Positions 57,315 through 64,000 of a stretch of DNA of 64,000 nt are shown piece after piece. Numbering within the stretch: position 1 is the first letter of the stretch; each line of letters starts with the position of its first letter. Under the pieces are notes generated by a model. The model ran no database searches. It worked only from the letters and a program-made list of their open reading frames with translations, and was not told where the DNA came from. Both the position numbers and the translations under genes were made by a program. The stretch is from Tritrichomonas musculus (Eukaryota > Parabasalia > Tritrichomonadida > Tritrichomonadidae), in assembly GCA_039105265.1 (NCBI GenBank), contig JAPFFF010000064.1, positions 62,001-126,000 of the forward strand. The letters run 5' to 3'.

Positions 57315-58740
57315 ATGCTTAACACTACTTTATTATCTTTAAATATCTCTGTATTCAATTTCACCTTGTTTTATATTAAATCACAACCGCTATAGAAAGC
57401 AATCTTTAATTCAACATTCTCATTTTTCTCATTTTTTTTCAAGTGTCCTATATTCTAAAACCGAAAATCATTATACATCTGTTAAAAGCACAACATTTTC
57501 TAACTTTGTTGATACGCCACTTCAATTTCGCGAGACACCCTATTATTATGAAGGTATATGCCAACTTTATTCTCAATGCTGCGTTAGTACCAATTACTAC
57601 TTTGAATTTAATAAAGCGATTCAACAGTTAAGCATAACAGATTCAAATTTCCAGAAGAATTTGAAAATAAGAGAATGCTTTTTGAAGAAGGATGTGGAGA
57701 CATTCGCATTGCCAATTGCCAATTTCATTAGATGCTATTCAGTGCCTACACATGGAGGGGGAATTCTTGTTGCACAAAACTGCAAAACTGAATTACATGG
57801 TTGCATATTTGGTAATTGCCTTTCAATATCACATGGTGGTGCTTGCAGTATTGCCAAAGAAGCTCTAAATGATCCAACTGCTGATCCAGGTATGGAGTCT
57901 TATGGAATTACAAAAAAAATTGACTGTAAATACAATTGCTTTCAAAATTGCTTTGTGGATAATTCTAATGGATTTGGGTCATCAATGATTATTGGTGCTG
58001 AAGAAATTTCAATTCAATATTCATCATCGGTAAATGATAATAATAATTTTGAAAATTGGGGAGCCAAGTATGACTTACTTGGACATTATATAGGAACCAA
58101 ACATTTGAATTGCTCAGATGGGGATTCTGTTTATTGTGGTGGAATTGAAAATAGAGAGAAGAAATTTTGCATATTTGAATTCAATACTTTAATGCTAACA
58201 AAAGGTAAGTATGCAATTGCTTTTAATGCTTTTGCCGATGATATAGATAATTTTAGAATTTCAATGTGCAATATTGTCCATAATGTTCGTCTTAACAGAC
58301 ATAATTATACCGGCTCAAATCCACCAGGATTCATTTTCTATTTAGGCAGCTCATTACTAATTGATCATTTTTTCTTTTGCCATAATGAATATAGGGATGG
58401 GGCAAAGATTCTGGCAACTCTGATAAATGAATATGAAAAATATCCACCAGTTATAATGAGAAATTGTTATGGATTAATAATAGGTGGATATGATCTTCCT
58501 TTCCTCGAATTGCAAAATTGTAGTTTTGAAAATGAAACAGTAAAAACAATTCAATTACCTCACTTAGATTTGGCAAATTGTCAAGCACTACATCCAATAA
58601 CGCCTGCTCCCTTTTTATTAACTCCGTCTTTTTCAGAGTCATTGTCATTTAGTAATAGTTTGACATTCACAGAGTCACAATCATTCACTCATTCAAGTGA
58701 ATTACGATGTTGGTCAAGCATGTTCATATCAACACCTTAA
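57315..58740 (+). pseudogene. Decayed Pmp/BspA-like surface protein gene
   Basis: An ATG at 57,315 begins a hydrophobic signal-like peptide (MLNTTLLSLNISVFNFTLFY) that soon stops. A different frame open from 57,343 to 58,740 carries the body, so at least one frameshift separates them. The body has right-handed beta-helix features of trichomonad Pmp-like proteins (THGGGILVAQNCKTELHGCI, SHGGACSI, many NC/GG turns). It ends with a Ser-rich segment (SFSESLSFSNSLTFTESQSF), which in intact relatives precedes a membrane helix. Here it stops without one. An inactive surface-protein gene. Confidence 0.65.
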
Positions 58741-59071
58741 TCACATATGACAAAATGTTCATTAAATGTAGTAACCCAAAAGCAATTCTCATGTTGTAAA
58801 AGTAGCATTACAATAAATTGAAACAAAAAATCTGTGCAGATTCAGATAAAGATTTGTTTCTCCAATTTTTTAATAATTTATGAGAACGTTTATTCTTGGC
58901 ACATCTAGTTCAAAATCTTATCTTTCATTCCATTTAGCAGTTTTGCTATTAATAACAATAAATTTGTCTTTTTTCACGCTTATTCAATAATATTGCTCAT
59001 GCAAGGCGGTTTGAATCCAAAGTGAACCGTTATATATAGAATCGATATATCCAATATATATATATAGAATC

Positions 59072-60374
59072 GAGAAAATATAATGCATTTTATTAGTAGC
59101 ACTGTGCATTATTTCAAAATTAAATTGGATATATCGATTCTATATATACTACCACATAATAAATAAAAATAAAACTATAGCCATTATTATTAACATTTAT
59201 GATAAAAATAGAAATTTATTTTTTTTTTAAGGCCGTTTAAATTTTATGAAAATTTAGAATTGTTGAAAGTCTGATAAAAATGATTTCTAGTTGGATTTAA
59301 CTTAAATAAATGTTTCTATATATATTCATGAAGATCATTACTACAAGAATCCCCTATTCTATTTTGCTTTTTTTAAGCAGAATGCTAATTTCAAAATTAA
59401 AAATGTAAATATCTTCTTTTTCAATCATTACACTTTTATGTTTGACTAAAAAAAATAATTAAATCTATAAATCGCACGTTATAAATGAATAAAACATGTT
59501 GTATATGAATTATGTACCAAGATACAATCGTATTCTTGAAATCGATAAAATAAACGTCTGTGATTTATAAACGAATATGGTGTATTAAAAAAAAGTATTT
59601 CTATATTTTTTTTTTTTTGATTTTATAGTATCAAAGAATTTAATAGTTGCTATCTGATATTAATTTAGGCTTTGTATGATTATTTTTATTGTACATTTAG
59701 GTTTTTTTTATATAAATTCACAATATGTAAATGATCAGAATTGATCATTCGTTTTAACTAATAAATGAATATTATATAAATTACAATACTTTTAAATCAA
59801 TAAATAATGATATAATCCTATTAAATTAGTTTTTTTTTTTTACTTGAAAATGAATTTTTATTTCATTTTGTCAATTTCTCTTATTTGTCATCAAATCCGA
59901 CTCATCTAAAGATATAATTAGATTCAAAATGTAATAATTAGGGTAATATATTTGTGACATATGCTAATTATATTCTCACGTTTATCGTAACACAAAAATG
60001 ATATATTTGTTGTAAATAATTAAATTTTTCATCATATTCATTCATTGATTATTTTATAAATATAAATTAATAAATAATGAATATGATCAAGGTTTGATAT
60101 AATCTTAACTTAGTTATTAGAATGTTTTATTTCAGTGAAAAACTAATTTAACTAAATTACTCTTCAAAACAAGAATTTCAACAATTTTAAATTTTCATAA
60201 AATTTAAACGGCCTTAAAAAAAAAAAATAAATTTCTATTTTTATCATAAATGTTAATAATAATGGCTATAGTTTTATTTTTATTTATTATGTGGTAGTAT
60301 ATATAGAATCGATATATCCAATTTAATTTTGAAATAATGCACAGTGCTACTAATAAAATGCATTATATTTTCTC
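59072..60374. mobile_element. 1.3-kb element with ~200-bp terminal inverted repeats
   Basis: The left repeat (59,072-59,270) starts GAGAAAATATAATGCATTTT. The right repeat (60,177-60,374) is its near-perfect reverse complement. Each contains GGATATATCGATTCTATATA and GGCCGTTTAAATTTTATG. About 900 bp of A+T-rich interior has no gene. The flank just left (59,030-59,065) repeats TAGAATCGATATATCCAAT in reverse, making a further hairpin with the left arm. No clear target duplication. A non-autonomous DNA transposon or foldback element is likely. Confidence 0.8.
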
Positions 60375-61070
60375 TTCTTCTTCATTCGAAAAATTCTCTG
60401 ACTTTAGTCTAATATAAAAATGTCATAGTTATTTATAAAAAGTATTAAACGCTTAGCATTTTGGTATATTTTACTTTTGGATAACTTTAATATATGATGA
60501 GAAAAAAATTGATTTTTGAAAAAAAATTTTGAAAATTTTTTAAAAAAGTGCTTCAACTTTTTATACTGCTTCAATATTTTATACATAACTGTATATTTCT
60601 TCGATAGATTTTTACTTGATTCAGCAATTCTCGAAATTTATCAAAGCGAGAGTAAAAAGAATATGAATATAAGCAATAGTATTTAAATATTTTTTATTTT
60701 ATTATTAATAAAATGAGAATTTACATTCTTTTTATATATTTAAATGAAAATATCACAAGTTATTATTGTGAAAAAAGATGATTGAACTTCCATAATTAAC
60801 ACATAACAATCTAAACTTCATCAATTCATTTCATCTGTAGAGTATTAAGAGGAAACTTTGAATTCTTTGAATTTCATTAATTCTGCTTTAAAGTAAGTAT
60901 ATTCCCTAGAAATTGTAGGATAATAGATGGCTGCAAAGTATAGAAGCAATAAATTATGGATTTTCCTTCTTTTTTTAGGCACAACGATTAAAAATCATAG
61001 AAAATTAATGATTTTTTTTCTGAGCTCTAAATTTGAGAGAACCTATAGAATTAGTATAACAGAATTTACA
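60375..61070. other. Host intergenic region
   Basis: A+T-rich sequence with no convincing frame. It includes the upstream region of the Gln-rich gene at 61,071. No clear initiator was found within 20 bases of that ATG. Confidence 0.5.
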
Positions 61071-61345
61071 ATGGATATTAAAAATACTAGAAATTCCAAA
61101 CAAAATCAATCAAAAAAGCCACAAAAATCAAAACAAGTACAATCAACAAGGATACAACAATCGTTTAATATTTCACAGCATTTTTCCGAATCATCTGATG
61201 GAGATAATAAAAAACGGCAACCGGTAAGACAACAACAACAACAACAAATAAAGCAACAATTTTCAGATTCATCCGATGAAGATAGCACAAAGCGACAATC
61301 CTTAAAACAACGTCAACAACCAACAAGACAACAACAACCAGTAAG

Positions 61346-61376
<31 letters not shown>

Positions 61377-62771
61377 CCAGTAAGACAACAGCAACAACAA
61401 ATAAAGCAACAACTTTCAGATTCATCCGATGAAGATAGCACAAAGCGGCATTCATCAAAACAACGTCAACAACCAGTAAGCCAAAAACAACCACCACAAC
61501 AACAACAACCAGTAAGCCAAAAACAACCACCACAACAACAACAACCAGTAAGACAACAGCAACAACAAATAAAGCAACAACTTTCAGATTCATCCGATGA
61601 AGATAGCACAAAGCGGCATTCATCAAAACAACGTCAACAACCAGTAAGACAACAACAACAACAACCAGTAAGACAACAACAACAACAACCATTAAGACAA
61701 CAACAACAACAACCATTAAGACAACAGCAACAACAACCGGTAAGACAACAGCAACAACAAATAAAGCAACAACTTTCAGATTCATCCGATGAAGATAGCA
61801 CAAAGCGACAATCATCAAAACAACGTCAACAACCAGTAAGACAACAACAACAACAACCAGTAAGACAACAACAACAACAACCATTAAGACAACAACAACA
61901 ACAACCAGTAAGACAACAGCAACAACAAATAAAGCAACAACTTTCAGATTCATCCGATGAAGATAGCACAAAGCGACAATCATCAAAACAACGTCAACAA
62001 CCAGTAAGCCAAAAACAACCACCACAACAACAACAACCAGTAAGACAACAGCAACAACAAATAAAGCAACAATTTTCAGATTCATCCGATGAAGATAGCA
62101 CAAAGCGGCATTCATCAAAACAACGTCAACAACCAGTAAGCCAAAAACAACAACAACAACAACAACAACAACCATTAAGACAACAGCAACAACAACAACA
62201 ACGACAACCAGTAAAACAACAACAACGTCAACAACCAGTAAGCCAAAAACAACCACAACAACAACCAGTAAGACAACAGCAACAACAACAACAACAACAA
62301 CCGGTAAGACAACAGCAACAACAAATAAAGCAACAACTTTCAGATTCATCCGATGAAGATAGCACAAAGCGACAATCATCAAAACAACGTCAACAACCAG
62401 TAAGCCAAAAACAACCACAACAACAACAACAACCAGTAAGACAACAGCAACAACAAATAAAGCAACAACTTTCAGATTCATCCGATGAAGATAGCACAAA
62501 GCGGCATTCATCAAAACAACGTCAACAACCGGTAAGACAACAGCAACAACAAATAAAGCAACAACTTTCAGATTCATCCGATGAAGATAGCACAAGGCGA
62601 CAATCATCAAAACAACGTCAACAACCAGTAAGCCAAAAACAACCACAACATCAACAACAACAACCAGTAAGACAACAGCAACAACAAATAAAGCAACAAT
62701 TTTCAGATTCATCCGATGAAGATAGCACAAAGCGACAATCATCAAAACAACGTCAACAACCAGTAAGCCAA

Positions 62772-62807
<36 letters not shown>

Positions 62808-64000
62808 CCAGTAAGACAACAGCAACAACAAATAAAGCAACAACTTTCAGATTCATCCGATGAAGATAGCACAAAGCGACAATCATCAAAACAACGTCAA
62901 CAACCAGTAAGCCAAAAACAACCACCACAACAACAACAACCAGTAAGACAACAGCAACAACAAATAAAGCAACAATTTTCAGATTCATCCGATGAAGATA
63001 GCACAAAGCGACAATCATCAAAACAACGTCAACAACCAGTAAGACAAAAACAACCACCACAACAACAACAACCAGTAAGCCAAAAACAACCACCACCACA
63101 ACAACAACCAGTAAGACAACAGCAACAACAAATAAAGCAACAACTTTCAGATTCATCCGATGAAGATAGCACAAAGCGACAATCATCAAAACAACGTCAA
63201 CAACCAGTAAGCCAAAAACAACCACCACAACAACAACAACCAGTAAGCCAAAAACAACCACCACAACAACAACAACCAGTAAGACAACAGCAACAACAAA
63301 TAAAGCAACAACTTTCAGATTCATCCGATGAAGATAGCACAAAGCGACAATCATCAAAACAACGTCAACAACCAGTAAGCCAAAAACAACCACCACAACA
63401 ACAACAACCAGTAAGCCAAAAACAACCACCACCACAACAACAACCAGTAAGACAACAGCAACAACAAATAAAGCAACAACTTTCAGATTCATCCGATGAA
63501 GATAGCACAAAGCGGCATTCATCAAAACAACGTCAACAACCAGTAAGCCAAAAACAACAACAACAACAACAACAACCAGTAAGACAACAGCAACAACAAA
63601 TAAAACAACAACTTTCAGATTCATCCGATGAAGATAGCACAAAGCGACAATCATCAAAACAACGTCAACAACCAGTAAGCCAAAAACAACCACCACAACA
63701 ACAACAACCAGTAAGCCAAAAACAACCACCACAACAACAACAACCAGTAAGACAACAGCAACAACAAATAAAGCAACAACTTTCAGATTCATCCGATGAA
63801 GATAGCACAAAGCGACAATCATCAAAACAACGTCAACAACCAGTAAGCCAAAAACAACCACCACAACAACAACAACCAGTAAGCCAAAAACAACCACCAC
63901 AACAACAACAACCAGTAAGACAACAGCAACAACAAATAAAGCAACAACTTTCAGATTCATCCGATGAAGATAGCACAAAGCGACAATCATCAAAACAACG
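61071..64000 (+). CDS. Gln-rich repeat protein (3' end beyond window)
   Basis: An ATG at 61,071 opens a frame that stays open to the window edge (over 970 codons, no stop). It begins MDIKNTRNSKQNQSKKPQKS. After residue 60 it is built of repeats: a constant box (IKQQLSDSSDEDSTKRQSSK) followed by a variable Gln/Pro tract (QRQQPVSQKQPPQQQQPVR). The SDSSDEDS core is an ideal casein kinase 2 target. A long Val/Leu-rich minus-strand frame covers the same DNA and is only the mirror of the CAA repeats. The protein is probably disordered, perhaps nuclear or RNA-granule associated; function unknown. Confidence 0.7.
61255..63990 (+). repeat. About 18 in-frame repeats with variable CAA tracts
   Basis: The box containing GATTCATCCGATGAAGATAG occurs about 18 times, spaced roughly 95-260 bp, plus one degenerate copy near 61,181. 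Box sequence is nearly constant. The CAACAA/CCACCA tracts between boxes vary in length, always by multiples of three. It extends past the window. Confidence 0.9.

Noticed and set aside
61165-63993. 942-aa minus-strand Val/Leu-rich frame
   Set aside because: It is the mirror of a CAA/CCA codon repeat; the plus frame starts with ATG, has non-repeat N-terminal sequence and casein-kinase-like boxes.
1-64000. tRNA and rRNA genes
   Set aside because: No cloverleaf with conserved B-box sequence or rRNA core was noticed on either strand; a dedicated search was not possible.

Overview
The window looks like nuclear DNA of a parabasalid protist (Trichomonas or Tritrichomonas type). It is very A+T rich and its genes have no introns. 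Several genes start a few bases after a TCA(C/T)T(A/T) initiator, the core promoter known from trichomonads. The host genes right of 44 kb belong to families common there: an LCAT-like lipase, a VPS9-like protein, poly(A)-binding protein, fragments of DUF3447/ankyrin and BTB-like genes, a Ser-rich surface-protein fossil and a giant Gln-rich repeat protein.

Positions 1 to about 44,016 are one very large Polinton/Maverick virus-like element. Its left end lies outside the window. The left part (0.6-12 kb) holds many microproteins, an adenine methyltransferase gene that looks broken, a T5orf172/GIY-YIG protein, the protein-primed family B DNA polymerase (4634-8248) and a signal-anchored membrane protein. 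A retroviral-type integrase lies at 12.0-13.4 kb on the minus strand. A minisatellite island (13.8-14.6 kb) precedes a coiled-coil gene of different base composition. The morphogenesis part (15.9-43.5 kb) holds two large Gln/Asn-rich proteins (one 2,804 aa), a 22-residue basic core-like peptide, a repeat protein, an FtsK/HerA-type packaging ATPase, two paralogous major capsid proteins, a likely minor capsid (penton) protein and a 2,697-aa fibre-like protein with a 500-residue internal duplication. The right end is a block of GGTCAAAT-type repeats. The element looks nearly whole and fairly young, since nearly all long frames are open; about two breaks are suspected.

The most interesting structure is regulatory. 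Genes of the replication/accessory half repeatedly carry an AAAATTTTA block followed by TCACTTCA(T/C) just before the ATG. Genes of the capsid half lack it and have T-rich/A-rich leaders. This suggests two expression classes, perhaps early and late, with the early class using the host initiator.

From 44.0 to 64.0 kb the sequence is host-like: sparse genes, decayed gene copies, a TTAA-flanked 240-bp MITE, a 1.3-kb element with ~200-bp terminal inverted repeats, a 22-bp tandem repeat, and at the right edge an open plus-strand frame coding a Gln-rich protein with about 18 repeats that runs off the window.
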